From an uncultured Clostridia bacterium (GTDB lineage Bacteria > Bacillota > Clostridia > TANB77 > CAG-508), in assembly GCA_944389745.1 (NCBI GenBank), contig CALXNM010000015.1, positions 1 to 33,277 of the forward strand: a stretch of DNA of 33,277 nt, in the 5' to 3' direction. Made by a program: the position numbers and the translations under genes. Positions 5,449-14,434 of this stretch are shown here, in pieces. Position 1 is the first letter of the stretch; each line of letters begins with the position of its first letter. The notes below the pieces were generated by a model. It worked only from the letters and a program-made list of their open reading frames with translations. It was not told the origin of the DNA and did no database searches.

Positions 5449-6822
5449 TTATTTTTTACCAAGAATCTCTTTCACTTCTTTTATTCGTTTCTTTACTTGC
5501 TCTGGTGCTGGTCCACCAATTACATTTCTATTTATTACACATGTTTTTAAATCTATTGCTTTATATATGTCTTCATCAAATTTGTCACTTATTTTTCTAT
5601 ACTCATCTAAGTTTAATTCGTCCAATGTTTTGTCATTATCTATTGCATATGCTACTAATGTTCCTGTGGCTTTATATGCATCTCTAAATGGAATTCCTTT
5701 TCTTACTAAATAATCTGCACAGTCTGTTGCGTTTATAAATCCTTTTAATGCTGCTTTTTTCATGTTTTCTTTTAGCACTTTCATTGTGTCTATCATTGGA
5801 ATTAATGTTGTTAGACATATTTTTACTGTGTCTGTGCTATCAAAAATGAATTCTTTATCTTCTTGCATATCTTTGTTATATGCTAAAGGTAAGCCTTTCA
5901 TCATTGTTAGAATTCCCATTAAATCTCCATACACTCTTCCTGTTTTTCCTCTTACTAATTCTGTTATATCCGGATTCTTTTTTTGTGGCATTATAGATGA
6001 ACCTGTAGAAAATGCATCATCTAATTCTATAAATTTAAATTCCCATGAACACCACATTACTATTTCTTCACTTAATCTTGATAAATGCATCATTATTATT
6101 GATACATCAGATATAAATTCTATAGCAAAGTCCCTGTCTGATACACCATCTAAACTGTTTTTTGTAATGTCTGAAAATCCTAATAAATCTTTTACATAAT
6201 TTCTGTCTAAGTTATATGTTGTACCTGCTAATGCACAACTACCAAGTGGCATTATGTTTGTCCTGTTATAGGTTTGTTCTAATCTTTCTATATCTCTTAA
6301 GAGCATTTCTACATATGCCATTAAATGATGTGCAAATGTAATTGGTTGTGCTCTTTGCATGTGTGTATATCCAGGCATTACTGTTTCTGTATTTTCTTCT
6401 GCTTTTTTTACTAATGTGATTATTAATTCTTTTATTAATTTAATAATATCTTGTATTTCGTTTTTTAAATACATTCTAATATCTAAAGCAACTTGATCAT
6501 TTCTACTTCTTGCAGTATGTAATCTCTTTCCAGTACTTCCTATTCTTTTTGTTAATTCACTTTCTATAAACATATGAATATCTTCTGCATCTTTATCTAT
6601 TTCTAAAGTATTATTTTCTATATCTTCTAATATTTTGTTTAGCTCGCCTACAATTTTTTTGCTTTCACTTTCTTCTATTATTCCTTGTTTTGCAAGCATT
6701 TTGCTATGTGCTATACTTCCTGTAATATCTTCTTTATACATTCTTTGGTCAAATCTAATAGATGAATTAAAATCATTTGTTTTACTATCAATCTCTTTTT
6801 TAAACCTGCCTTCCCATAGCAT
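5449..6822 (-). CDS. argH: Argininosuccinate lyase
   Basis: Cleaves argininosuccinate to arginine and fumarate, the last step of arginine synthesis. The 457-residue protein has the fumarase/aspartase superfamily signature GSSIMPQKKNP at 274-284 with the mobile-loop serines, TARSRNDQ at 103-110 and GYTHMQRAQP with the conserved histidine at 154. Length is normal. AAAGGAGG precedes the ATG. It follows argG by 40 bp in the same transcript and so falls under the argG T-box. Confidence 0.97.
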   Translation of the reverse strand: MLWEGRFKKEIDSKTNDFNSSIRFDQRMYKEDITGSIAHSKMLAKQGIIEESESKKIVGELNKILEDIENNTLEIDKDAEDIHMFIESELTKRIGSTGKRLHTARSRNDQVALDIRMYLKNEIQDIIKLIKELIITLVKKAEENTETVMPGYTHMQRAQPITFAHHLMAYVEMLLRDIERLEQTYNRTNIMPLGSCALAGTTYNLDRNYVKDLLGFSDITKNSLDGVSDRDFAIEFISDVSIIMMHLSRLSEEIVMWCSWEFKFIELDDAFSTGSSIMPQKKNPDITELVRGKTGRVYGDLMGILTMMKGLPLAYNKDMQEDKEFIFDSTDTVKICLTTLIPMIDTMKVLKENMKKAALKGFINATDCADYLVRKGIPFRDAYKATGTLVAYAIDNDKTLDELNLDEYRKISDKFDEDIYKAIDLKTCVINRNVIGGPAPEQVKKRIKEVKEILGKK

Positions 6823-6862
6823 AATATTTATTCCTCCTTTTCTTCTGATTTTATTAATTTAA

Positions 6863-8086
6863 TTATTTACTTTTTTTATTATTTTCTAGCATTTTAGCTC
6901 TTACTCTAGTTGGTAAAGAATAAATATTTATAAATCCTTCTGAATCTTTTTGATTGAAGCTTTCATCTTCTCCAAATGAAGCTATTTCTGTTGAATGTAA
7001 TGAATATGGACTAGATACTCCTGCATTTATGATGTTTCCTTTATATAATTTTAATTTTACTGTTCCTGTTACATTTTCTTGTGTTTTATCAATAAATGCA
7101 GATAAAGCTTCTCTTAATGGAGTAAACCATTTTGCATCATATAGAAGTTCTCCAAATTTATCAGAAATTCCTTGTTTATAGTTCATTGTGTCTTTATCTA
7201 AGCAAAGTGTTTCTAATATTTCATGAGCTTTATATATTATAGTTCCTCCTGGTGTTTCATACACTCCTCTTGATTTCATTCCAACTAATCTGTTTTCTAC
7301 TATATCAATTATTCCTATACCGTTTTTTCCACCTATTTCGTTTAGTTTTGTTATTATTTCTAATAAACTTAATTTTTCGCCATTTAATGCTATTGGTAAT
7401 CCTTTTTCAAAATCTAGAGTTATACATTCTTCTTTATCTGGTGCTTTTTGTGGCGTAACACCCATTTCTAAAATTTTATCATATTGTGGCTCATTTTTAG
7501 GGTCTTCTAAGTCTAATCCTTCATGTGATAAATGCCATATATTTTTATCTTTAGAATAATTTGTTTCTCTGTTTATTTTTAATGGGATATTATGCTTTTC
7601 AGCATATTCTATTTCTTTCTCCCTACTATTCAATTCCCATGTTCTCCATGGAACTATAACTGGCATATCTGGCGCAAATGCTTTTATTCCAAGTTCAAAT
7701 CTTACTTGGTCATTTCCTTTTCCAGTACAGCCATGGCATATAGCGTCTGCTCCTTCTTTTTTTGCTATTTCTACTAACTTTTTAGCAATAAGTGGTCTTG
7801 AAAATGGTGTTCCAAGTAAATATTCATTTTCATATTTAGCACCAGCTTTTATTGCTTCTGCTATATAATCATTTACTATTTCTTCTTTTAAATCTAAAAC
7901 ATATACTTTTGATGCTCCTGTTTTAATAGCCTTTTCTTCTAACCCCTCAAGTTCAGATTCTCCTTGTCCAACATCTCCTGAAACGGCTATTACTTCACAT
8001 CCTTTATAATTTTCTTTTAACCATTCAATCATTACAGAAGTATCTAATCCTCCTGAATATGCTAATACTATTTTTTTATAATTCAT
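6863..8086 (-). CDS. argG: Argininosuccinate synthase
   Basis: Condenses citrulline and aspartate with ATP to argininosuccinate. The 407-residue sequence carries the N-type ATP pyrophosphatase loop AYSGGLDTS (9-17) and the conserved [13 protein letters not shown] stretch. Length is standard. AGGAGG precedes the ATG. It is the first gene of an argG-argH operon under an arginine-type T-box, with a 23-codon ORF between the terminator and its start. Confidence 0.97.
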   Translation of the reverse strand: MNYKKIVLAYSGGLDTSVMIEWLKENYKGCEVIAVSGDVGQGESELEGLEEKAIKTGASKVYVLDLKEEIVNDYIAEAIKAGAKYENEYLLGTPFSRPLIAKKLVEIAKKEGADAICHGCTGKGNDQVRFELGIKAFAPDMPVIVPWRTWELNSREKEIEYAEKHNIPLKINRETNYSKDKNIWHLSHEGLDLEDPKNEPQYDKILEMGVTPQKAPDKEECITLDFEKGLPIALNGEKLSLLEIITKLNEIGGKNGIGIIDIVENRLVGMKSRGVYETPGGTIIYKAHEILETLCLDKDTMNYKQGISDKFGELLYDAKWFTPLREALSAFIDKTQENVTGTVKLKLYKGNIINAGVSSPYSLHSTEIASFGEDESFNQKDSEGFINIYSLPTRVRAKMLENNKKSK

Positions 8087-8133
8087 TTTTCATTCCTCCT
8101 ATAGTTTTTAATTTTATTTATTTTTTTCTGTGG

Positions 8134-8205
8134 CTATAGCACCTGTCTTCGCTTAGACCACCCACTATAGAAGAATTTCTCGTATTTTACTACTTTAATC
8201 TTCAT
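8134..8205 (-). CDS. 23-aa leader ORF between the Arg T-box terminator and argG
   Basis: ATG at 8205, after a GAAGGGA ribosome-binding site, opens a 23-codon frame ending in TAG at 8134. The product begins MKIKVVKYEKFFYSGWSK and then has two consecutive arginines (codons CGA and AGA). Its position, after a T-box terminator and before the regulated gene, mirrors the leader ORF before tyrS. Arginine codons near the end would suit ribosome stalling as a second sensor, but no second terminator is visible downstream. Small and unrecognised; translation is unproven. Confidence 0.45.
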   Translation of the reverse strand: MKIKVVKYEKFFYSGWSKRRQVL

Positions 8206-8230
8206 TTTATTTTCCCTTCTTTATATAGTC

Positions 8231-8500
8231 AAAAAAAGCATCTCTGGGAAATCCAGAGACGCTTTTTTTCGTGGTACCACTCTAGTTACATATATTATTT
8301 ATAAATATATGTCACTCTCTCCTTTAACGCAGGACCTACGAATTGTTATACTTTAAATTAATTTATTTCCAACAATCACTCATGAGTTCTTTTCATTATA
8401 TTACTCCATTACTAGGCTTACACCATACCCTAGCTCGCTATAACTTCATAATATACTACTCTCTCAATCATCGATTTTTATATTTTATTTTTTAGCTACA
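8231..8500 (-). promoter_or_regulatory. T-box riboswitch (arginine) upstream of argGH
   Basis: The leader contains the T-box core AGAGTGGTACCACG (8270-8283) followed by a strong terminator (8231-8262, about 10 bp with U7). Stem I shows AGUA, the AGCGAGCUAGGG-AUGGUG-UAAGCCUAG apical pattern, and GAAAAGAACUC on its 3' side. An AGA arginine codon followed by A is the plausible specifier there. The regulated operon, argGH, agrees. Confidence 0.92.
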
Positions 8501-8505
8501 TTTTT

Positions 8506-8534
8506 ATCTTACCATCTTTTCATGGTTATGTCAA
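8506..8534 (-). promoter_or_regulatory. Promoter of the argGH T-box transcript
   Basis: On minus: TTGACA (8534-8529), 17-bp spacer, TAAGAT (8511-8506). Start near 8499, just before Stem I of the T-box. Confidence 0.75.
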
Positions 8535-8570
8535 CCCTCCATTTTATTTATTTACATGTTGTTATAACAT

Positions 8571-8888
8571 TTATTCTGTAATATCTAAAATATCATATAT
8601 GCTAATATCTTCAGTTTTATTAATCTGTATTCTCTTTTTTATATAATCAATATTAGTTATGTTTCCTGTAACTTCAACATATTTTTTGTTTTTATAATAT
8701 TTTATGCTAACTATGTCTCCTTGTTTTACTCTATTAAATTTATTTTCTAACTCTTCTAAACTTTCTTCTGATAATTCTATTCTTTCTACTTCTTCCCTTT
8801 CTTTTTCTACTTTTCTTAATGCTTCTTTCAAACCTTTTAAGGCATCAAATGGAAGAAACTGTTTTGCTCTTTCTACTCTATTCACCAC
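8571..8888 (-). CDS. YolD-like family protein
   Basis: A 105-residue protein with the YolD-like N-terminus RVERAKQFLPFDALKGLKEAL and a C-terminal small beta fold (VSIKYYKNKKYVEVTGNI). YolD-like proteins are regularly encoded next to UvrX/UmuC-type Y-family polymerases and are thought to act with them in translesion synthesis. Here the start overlaps the polymerase stop by 7 bp, so the two are translationally coupled and share the SOS-type promoter at 10231-10268. The molecular role of the family is poorly defined. Confidence 0.85.
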   Translation of the reverse strand: MVNRVERAKQFLPFDALKGLKEALRKVEKEREEVERIELSEESLEELENKFNRVKQGDIVSIKYYKNKKYVEVTGNITNIDYIKKRIQINKTEDISIYDILDITE

Positions 8889-10138
8889 CGATTATGACCT
8901 CCTATTAGTTTATTTCTAAGCATTGTTGTAGCTCCATTCTCAAAATCCATTCCTCTTAGAATTTTATTTTTTCCCATTTTGTTTTTAATTTCACACATTG
9001 CAAGTTCTAATTTTCTTTCTTTGTCTACTTTTTCTTGGTCAACAAATAAACTTAATTGTATATTTTCTGTTTCTACCACATTTCCAAAACTAATTCCAAT
9101 TCTTCTTATTCCTATATTTCTATTAGTGGTATTATCATATATGTTTAAAAAATTTTTTAACAACTCTGAATATACATTAGTGTATCTCATAATCTTCCTA
9201 GAGCCTCCTGTAGCTGGTATTACGTTTTTGGAATAGCCAATATATAAATGTACCACATCTGTTAATAAATTATTTTCTATTAATCTTAAACTTCCGAGCT
9301 CAATCATTTCTTTTAACACTAATCTAGCTTTTTCGAATGAATAATCCTCAAATAATACTTGGCTATTAGAAATAGAGTTTGTTTTAGGTGTATATGCTTT
9401 AATGTCTGCAATAGTACAACTTTCCTTGCCCCAGGAATGATCTATTAAATATTCTGCATTTATTCCAAATTCTTTATATAGTTTTTTAGGATCAGTATGT
9501 GCTATATCACACATATCATATATTCTCATTTTATTTAATCTTTTCTCTATTCCTTTTCCAATTTGCCAAAAATCAGTAAGTGGTTTATGTTGCCATAATT
9601 CTTTTTTATACCTTTCTTCATCCAAATATCCAATATTACTTGTGCTATGTTTTGCTGTGATATCTAATGCAATTTTTGCCAAATACATATTTGTCCCTAT
9701 TCCTGCAGTAGCTGTAATTCCATATGTATTGTATATATCTTTAATTATTGTTTTTGCAAGTTCTATTGGTGTTTTATGATATAGCTTTAAATAGTCGGTT
9801 GCATCCATAAAAGCTTCATCTATAGAATAAACATGTATGTCGTCTTTTGAAAAATATTTAAGATATATTCCATATATTTTTGCTGAATATTCTATATATT
9901 TTTTCATTCTAGGCATTGCTATAATATATTTTATATTTGGTGGTATTTCAAAAATTCTGCATCTATTCTTAACTCCTAACATTTTCATTTTTGGAGATAC
10001 AGCTAAACATATTGTTCCTTTACCTCTTGTCTCATCTGCTACTACTAAGTTTGTATTAAATGGGTCTAATCCTCTTTCAACACATTCAACAGAAGCATAG
10101 AATGTTTTTAAATCTATACATAGATACGTTTTTTGCAT
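8882..10138 (-). CDS. Y-family DNA polymerase (UvrX/UmuC-like)
   Basis: An error-prone translesion polymerase of 418 residues. Catalytic motifs are CIDLKTFYASVE (7-18) and YSIDEAFMD (104-112), with the carboxylates D9, D107 and E108. A helix-hairpin-helix thumb region (FWQIGKGIEKRLNKM) and a little-finger domain follow, then a QLSLF sliding-clamp motif at 361-365. The YolD partner places it in the UvrX-like group rather than DinB. The promoter carries an AAAC-N4-GTTT palindrome also found at recA and dinB, so SOS induction is likely. A ~90-nt leader separates promoter and start. Confidence 0.93.
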   Translation of the reverse strand: MQKTYLCIDLKTFYASVECVERGLDPFNTNLVVADETRGKGTICLAVSPKMKMLGVKNRCRIFEIPPNIKYIIAMPRMKKYIEYSAKIYGIYLKYFSKDDIHVYSIDEAFMDATDYLKLYHKTPIELAKTIIKDIYNTYGITATAGIGTNMYLAKIALDITAKHSTSNIGYLDEERYKKELWQHKPLTDFWQIGKGIEKRLNKMRIYDMCDIAHTDPKKLYKEFGINAEYLIDHSWGKESCTIADIKAYTPKTNSISNSQVLFEDYSFEKARLVLKEMIELGSLRLIENNLLTDVVHLYIGYSKNVIPATGGSRKIMRYTNVYSELLKNFLNIYDNTTNRNIGIRRIGISFGNVVETENIQLSLFVDQEKVDKERKLELAMCEIKNKMGKNKILRGMDFENGATTMLRNKLIGGHNRW

Positions 10139-10230
10139 TTTCTCACTTCCTATTTTTTATATTACATGTCTTTCTATTTTTATTTTAGTTGCATAATTGA
10201 TTTTGCGTAACCCTCTTGCTTTGTATTTAT

Positions 10231-10268
10231 ATTATATCATTTTCGTCGCCTGAAGTAAACGTTTGTTT
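10231..10268 (-). promoter_or_regulatory. Promoter and LexA-like operator of the Y-polymerase/yolD operon
   Basis: On minus: TTTACT (10259-10254), 17-bp spacer, TATAAT (10236-10231). The palindrome AAACAAACGTTT (10268-10257) overlaps the -35 element. The same AAAC-N4-GTTT pattern occurs at recA and dinB. Confidence 0.6.
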
Positions 10269-10331
10269 GTGTTTTGTTTTAAGAAATATTTACCAAATTT
10301 GGTATAATATGGTAAATATTCTTAATTTATC

Positions 10332-11672
10332 CTATGAAACCCTAAACAAAGAAAAACAATTTTTATATACATATGATGCTATACTAAAAAATGTCTTTTT
10401 TTCCACTGTTCGCTCACATACAATATTTGATTTTCCTATTTCTTTTCCATCTAATTTATAAATTATTTCTCCTACCTTTTGTCCTTCGTATAGTGGTGCC
10501 ACTAAATTTTCATCTATATTAACAGCCTGTTCTATATTCTTATCTTCACCTTTTTTTAGTAATGTTCCTACATCGCTTTCTAGAACAAGATTAACAGTAG
10601 AATTAACTCCTTTTGTTACATTAGCTTCATTTATAACTGTTCCCTTAGTTCCAAGTTCTTTATATTGATAATTACTAAAGCCATAATCCAATAGTTTTTG
10701 TGCTTCTGCAAAACGTATTTTAGTTGTTGGTGCTTTCATTATAACGGCTATTAGTGACAACCCGTCTCTTGTTGCACTTGCTGATAAATTATATAAAGCA
10801 ATAGATGTAGACCCTGTTTTTAATCCTGTTGCCCCTTTATAATTTCTGATTAATTTATTTGTATTAACAAGTTCAGATTCTCCATTTCTTAACGAGTCCA
10901 TCCAAATTGTCGTATAGTTTAATATTGTAGGATGATTATTTAAAAGTTCTCTAGACATTAATGCAATATCATATGCTGATGTTACATGACCATCCTCATC
11001 TATACCATGGCAATTTTTAAATGTAGTATCATTCATTCCAAGTTCTTTTGCTCTTTCATTCATTTTATCTACAAAAGCTTCTTGGCTTCCACATAAATAA
11101 TCTGCCATTGCAACAGTACAGTCATTTGCCGAAACTACACATATTGCTTTTAACATTTCATCAACAGTTAATTCTTCACCAACTTCTAGCCATATTTGAG
11201 AGCCACCCATTCCTGCTGCATCTTCTGTGCATGGTACTTTATCTTCTAAAGATATTTGCCCAGAATCTAGAGCTTCCATAATTAACAAAATACTCATAAC
11301 TTTTGTAACACTTGCTGGTCTTAGCTTTTCGTGTGCATTGTGTTCATACAATACTTGCCCTGTTTTTTGTTCTATTAAAATAGCTCCTTCTGATTCTAAA
11401 TTTAAGCTATTACTACTTTTATTATCCTCTGCTTTTTCTTCTTTATCTGATTCTGCTGATGTTTCTTTTGTATTATTTGTTTTTGCTTCTGTTTCTTCAT
11501 CTTCTCCGTCTTTGTGGTTTACTTTTGCCGATGTTTCTTTTGATAATGGCTCACTTTCAGATGACCACACATATACAGTATCATCTGAAGCTAACACAAC
11601 TGAAAAAGTAAATATAGTAAAAATGATTAATAAAGAACTTATTATTCTTATAATCTTTTTATTTAGCCACAT
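10332..11672 (-). CDS. D-alanyl-D-alanine carboxypeptidase, DacF type
   Basis: A penicillin-binding serine peptidase that trims stem peptides of peptidoglycan outside the membrane. It has 446 residues: a signal peptide at about 1-29; a Thr/Glu/Lys-rich linker at 35-90; then the S11 catalytic domain with SVTK (121-124), SAND (181-184) and KTG (285-287); and a C-terminal beta domain from about 340. There is no clear C-terminal amphipathic anchor; the tail ends with FFSIASYVYKNCFSLF, which is hydrophobic and may serve. The family is linked to vegetative wall maturation or, for DacF, the spore cortex. Closeness to ytfJ and spoVS suits a sporulating host. Confidence 0.92.
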   Translation of the reverse strand: MWLNKKIIRIISSLLIIFTIFTFSVVLASDDTVYVWSSESEPLSKETSAKVNHKDGEDEETEAKTNNTKETSAESDKEEKAEDNKSSNSLNLESEGAILIEQKTGQVLYEHNAHEKLRPASVTKVMSILLIMEALDSGQISLEDKVPCTEDAAGMGGSQIWLEVGEELTVDEMLKAICVVSANDCTVAMADYLCGSQEAFVDKMNERAKELGMNDTTFKNCHGIDEDGHVTSAYDIALMSRELLNNHPTILNYTTIWMDSLRNGESELVNTNKLIRNYKGATGLKTGSTSIALYNLSASATRDGLSLIAVIMKAPTTKIRFAEAQKLLDYGFSNYQYKELGTKGTVINEANVTKGVNSTVNLVLESDVGTLLKKGEDKNIEQAVNIDENLVAPLYEGQKVGEIIYKLDGKEIGKSNIVCERTVEKKTFFSIASYVYKNCFSLFRVS

Positions 11673-11738
11673 AAAAAATACCTCCTAACATATGTTATTA
11701 ACATTATATTTAAGAGATATTTTTTTATTACTTTTTAT

Positions 11739-12770
11739 TTAATCTGATTCTCTCCCTGGGTTTAGCCTTAGTACCTTTCTCATATTATTATATTTTTTCC
11801 ATCCTATCATAATCTCATTTTTTATTTTTACATATATTACTGCAACAAATAAAGATGCAAAAAATATAATAATTTGTATTGTATTGTTTAGTATATTGTT
11901 GTTAACTGTTACATATTTATTAAATATATTTATAAATATTACATGCAATATATAAATGTATGTAGAATATTTTCTTCCTATTTTAGCTAGTATATTTTTA
12001 GAACTTACTTGCTTTGCTTGAATAGCAAATAAAAATACCGCTACTGCAAAAAATGTTGTACTAATATAAATTTCCCCTATTGCATCTTTACCATGGCTAT
12101 TTAAAATATGTTCTTCCATTACACTAGTAAATCCAAATATAGGTATTAATATTGCTAATGCCTTTATTGGAATTTTTTTTGCTATTTTGTCTTTATTTTT
12201 ATATAATAAATCTCCTAATAGAAAATATGGTAAACCTACAAATAGATAATTTCTCATATAAATTGGATCAAAATTTTTATTTAATAATGCTATTGAATAT
12301 TCACCATATATAAGGTTAACACCTAATAATACTGGTATTAAGAAATATAAAAATTTTCTTATTTTTATTTTGTCTGCAAGATATACAATAATAAGTACAT
12401 ATAGAAGTGCATTTAAATACCATAAATGAAATCCAAATGGAGAACTATTATATAAAAGACTATTTTTTATATCTTCTTTACTTGGAATTTTTGGATTGCC
12501 ATTTAAAATCATTTCAAATACAAAATATAATAAATTAGATAATATTATAAGTATAAATACTTTTTTGATTTGCTTTAATGGCTTTTTTGATGTTTTATAA
12601 TAAAAAAATCCAGTTATCATAAAAAATATAGGAACAGCTATTCTACATAAGGGTGTTACTATATTCCCAAGTTTATCTTTATATGAAATATGAATACATA
12701 TAACTAAAAATGCACATATTGCTTTTAACACGTCTAAATTGCTTAGTCTTTTATTCTCTATATTTTCCAT
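11739..12770 (-). CDS. Membrane acyltransferase (acyltransferase 3 family)
   Basis: A 343-residue integral membrane protein with about ten hydrophobic segments. It opens with the family signature NLDVLKAICAFLVICIHIS, in which the His is the usual catalytic histidine, followed by PIFFMITGFFYY. Members transfer acetyl or other acyl groups to cell-surface sugars or peptidoglycan. Its own promoter (TTGAAA-17-TATATT, 12803-12831) and a long inverted repeat upstream suggest a separate transcript. Substrate not identifiable. Confidence 0.85.
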   Translation of the reverse strand: MENIENKRLSNLDVLKAICAFLVICIHISYKDKLGNIVTPLCRIAVPIFFMITGFFYYKTSKKPLKQIKKVFILIILSNLLYFVFEMILNGNPKIPSKEDIKNSLLYNSSPFGFHLWYLNALLYVLIIVYLADKIKIRKFLYFLIPVLLGVNLIYGEYSIALLNKNFDPIYMRNYLFVGLPYFLLGDLLYKNKDKIAKKIPIKALAILIPIFGFTSVMEEHILNSHGKDAIGEIYISTTFFAVAVFLFAIQAKQVSSKNILAKIGRKYSTYIYILHVIFINIFNKYVTVNNNILNNTIQIIIFFASLFVAVIYVKIKNEIMIGWKKYNNMRKVLRLNPGRESD

Positions 12771-12802
12771 TTAATTACCTCATTTAATGTTTTAGCTATT
12801 AT

Positions 12803-12831
12803 AATATATCATCTTTTTTGCTTAGTTTCAA
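12803..12831 (-). promoter_or_regulatory. Promoter of the acyltransferase gene
   Basis: On minus: TTGAAA (12831-12826), 17-bp spacer, TATATT (12808-12803). Confidence 0.6.
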
Positions 12832-12863
12832 CCTATATTGATGTCTTAATCGGTTAAATTGCT

Positions 12864-12954
12864 AAAAAAATTTGTTAACATTCACAGCTTTAGAAATTCA
12901 AAACATGTATTGTTCGCTTTTTATTCCAAGCTGTGAATTGTAACAAATTTTTTT
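12864..12954. terminator. 27-bp inverted repeat, likely bidirectional terminator
   Basis: Arms at 12864-12890 and 12928-12954 match at 25 of 27 positions around a 37-nt loop. The outer ends are A7 and T7, so a U run follows the hairpin in either direction. It lies just after the ytfJ stop. The stem is longer than an ordinary terminator. Confidence 0.65.
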
Positions 12955-12974
12955 ATATTATAATACATTTTTTA

Positions 12975-13670
12975 TTATTGATTATTATTATTGTTTTCAT
13001 TATTTGTTTCATCATACTCATATTCATAATCTTCTTGTACTATTGGTTCTTCCTTTTGATTATTTATTTGTCCATGATATTGTATTCTGTTTCTTCTTGG
13101 ATGTATCCTATTTGATGGTTGGGGTTGAGTTTGATTTTGATTTAAGTTTTGATTCATACTAGCATTTTGTATTGTTTCTGTAATATTATCTAATCTTTCT
13201 TTAGTTTCTTTATGTTCTCTTTCTTCTCGCTTTATTTCTTCTTTTCTTTCTTCCTTTTTATTTTGCATAGCTTTGTTTAAATAGCAATTTACCTTTTCTA
13301 TTAAATCTGGTACATAATCAACAAGTCTATCTAAGCTAGACGAATGATTTACTGGTAATAATTTTACATTGTTTTGTGTTACTACCAAAAAAGCTATTGG
13401 AGAAATACTAACTCCTGCTCCGGCTCCTCCTCCGAATGGCAATCTATACTGTACTTGCTCTTCTTTTTCTTTTTTGGTATATTCATCAACTGTTTCTCCT
13501 CTAAATTCACTACCTCCTGCTGCAAATCCTAAACCCACTTTAGAAATTGGTATTATTACCATATTATTACTTGTTTCGATTGGCTCTCCAACTATTGTAT
13601 TTACATCTATCATGTCTTTTATACTGTCCATAGCAGTTAGCATAAGTCCTTCTATTGGATGTTCATTCAT
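12975..13670 (-). CDS. ytfJ: GerW family sporulation protein YtfJ
   Basis: A 231-residue protein whose first ~120 residues are the GerW/YtfJ domain: NEHPIEGLMLTAMDSIKDMI, TIVGEP and GLGFAAGGSEF, plus the glycine-rich LPFGGGAGAGVSISPIAF. In Bacillus, GerW is a forespore protein needed for normal germination. The start at 13670 has AAAGGAG upstream; the ten-residue longer frame lacks one. A ~60-residue charged helix and then an unusual Asn/Gln-rich tail (about 165-231) ending in poly-N follow the domain. It pairs with the DUF2953 gene upstream, as ytfI-ytfJ does in Bacillus. Confidence 0.9.
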   Translation of the reverse strand: MNEHPIEGLMLTAMDSIKDMIDVNTIVGEPIETSNNMVIIPISKVGLGFAAGGSEFRGETVDEYTKKEKEEQVQYRLPFGGGAGAGVSISPIAFLVVTQNNVKLLPVNHSSSLDRLVDYVPDLIEKVNCYLNKAMQNKKEERKEEIKREEREHKETKERLDNITETIQNASMNQNLNQNQTQPQPSNRIHPRRNRIQYHGQINNQKEEPIVQEDYEYEYDETNNENNNNNQ

Positions 13671-13724
13671 TTTTATCAACACTCCTTTTCTTTTTACCAA
13701 TAATATGTACCAAATTTAGTTAAT

Positions 13725-14345
13725 TTATACACTATAATTAACTTTATTGGTTAATTCTTTTTTCTTAAATTTATTTTTTTTATATATTCTAAACACAACT
13801 TTTAGAATACTAGATATTCTAAAGCTTAATATGCTACTCAATTTAATATGATATTTATTACCATTGTTATAAATAGGTTTTACTAAATATTCTATTTCAT
13901 CTATATCTTTTATATTTACATTTTTTGATAAGATTATAGATAAAATTGTACATATTAGGGGAATTAAATAGGTGGTTAGAATTATATTTTCCAAACCTAT
14001 GTCTATTTTAAGGTTTAATTTTTTTATATTTGGCTTTATTTTTATTATTTCTTTTAAATTCGAAAAACTAAAATCTTGTTCTAATTTTTTTATATCAATT
14101 CTTTCTAGATGCATTTTTGTGTATATTTTTCTAAGTCTTAGTCTGTTTAAATGAATCGAAATCCATTTTACTTTATTAAGAAAAAGTAATGAAATAATTA
14201 CTTCATATTTATTGTTAATAAATTCATTTTTGGAATTAGATATTTCAAAATTTTCAATTTCTATTTGTATGTTTGAAAATACTACTAAAATTGTTACAAT
14301 TATTAGAATGGCTAAAATTATTCCTAAAAAGAAAACTAGTATCAT
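13725..14345 (-). CDS. DUF2953 membrane protein (YtfI-like)
   Basis: A 206-residue protein with an N-terminal membrane segment (about 2-24) and a DUF2953 core (LNKVKWISIHLNRLRLRKIY; NLKIDIGLENIILTTYLIPL). The YtfI-YtfJ gene pair is conserved in spore formers; the role of DUF2953 is unknown. It lies 54 bp upstream of ytfJ. The very Lys- and Ile-rich composition agrees with local base composition. Confidence 0.8.
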   Translation of the reverse strand: MILVFFLGIILAILIIVTILVVFSNIQIEIENFEISNSKNEFINNKYEVIISLLFLNKVKWISIHLNRLRLRKIYTKMHLERIDIKKLEQDFSFSNLKEIIKIKPNIKKLNLKIDIGLENIILTTYLIPLICTILSIILSKNVNIKDIDEIEYLVKPIYNNGNKYHIKLSSILSFRISSILKVVFRIYKKNKFKKKELTNKVNYSV

Positions 14346-14434
14346 ATAACCACCTTCTTAGTTAAAGTTATATAACACTAGTTTTTCCATTTTTTTCTTT
14401 TTTTAAACCATTTTACTTTCTTTTTTATAATTTA

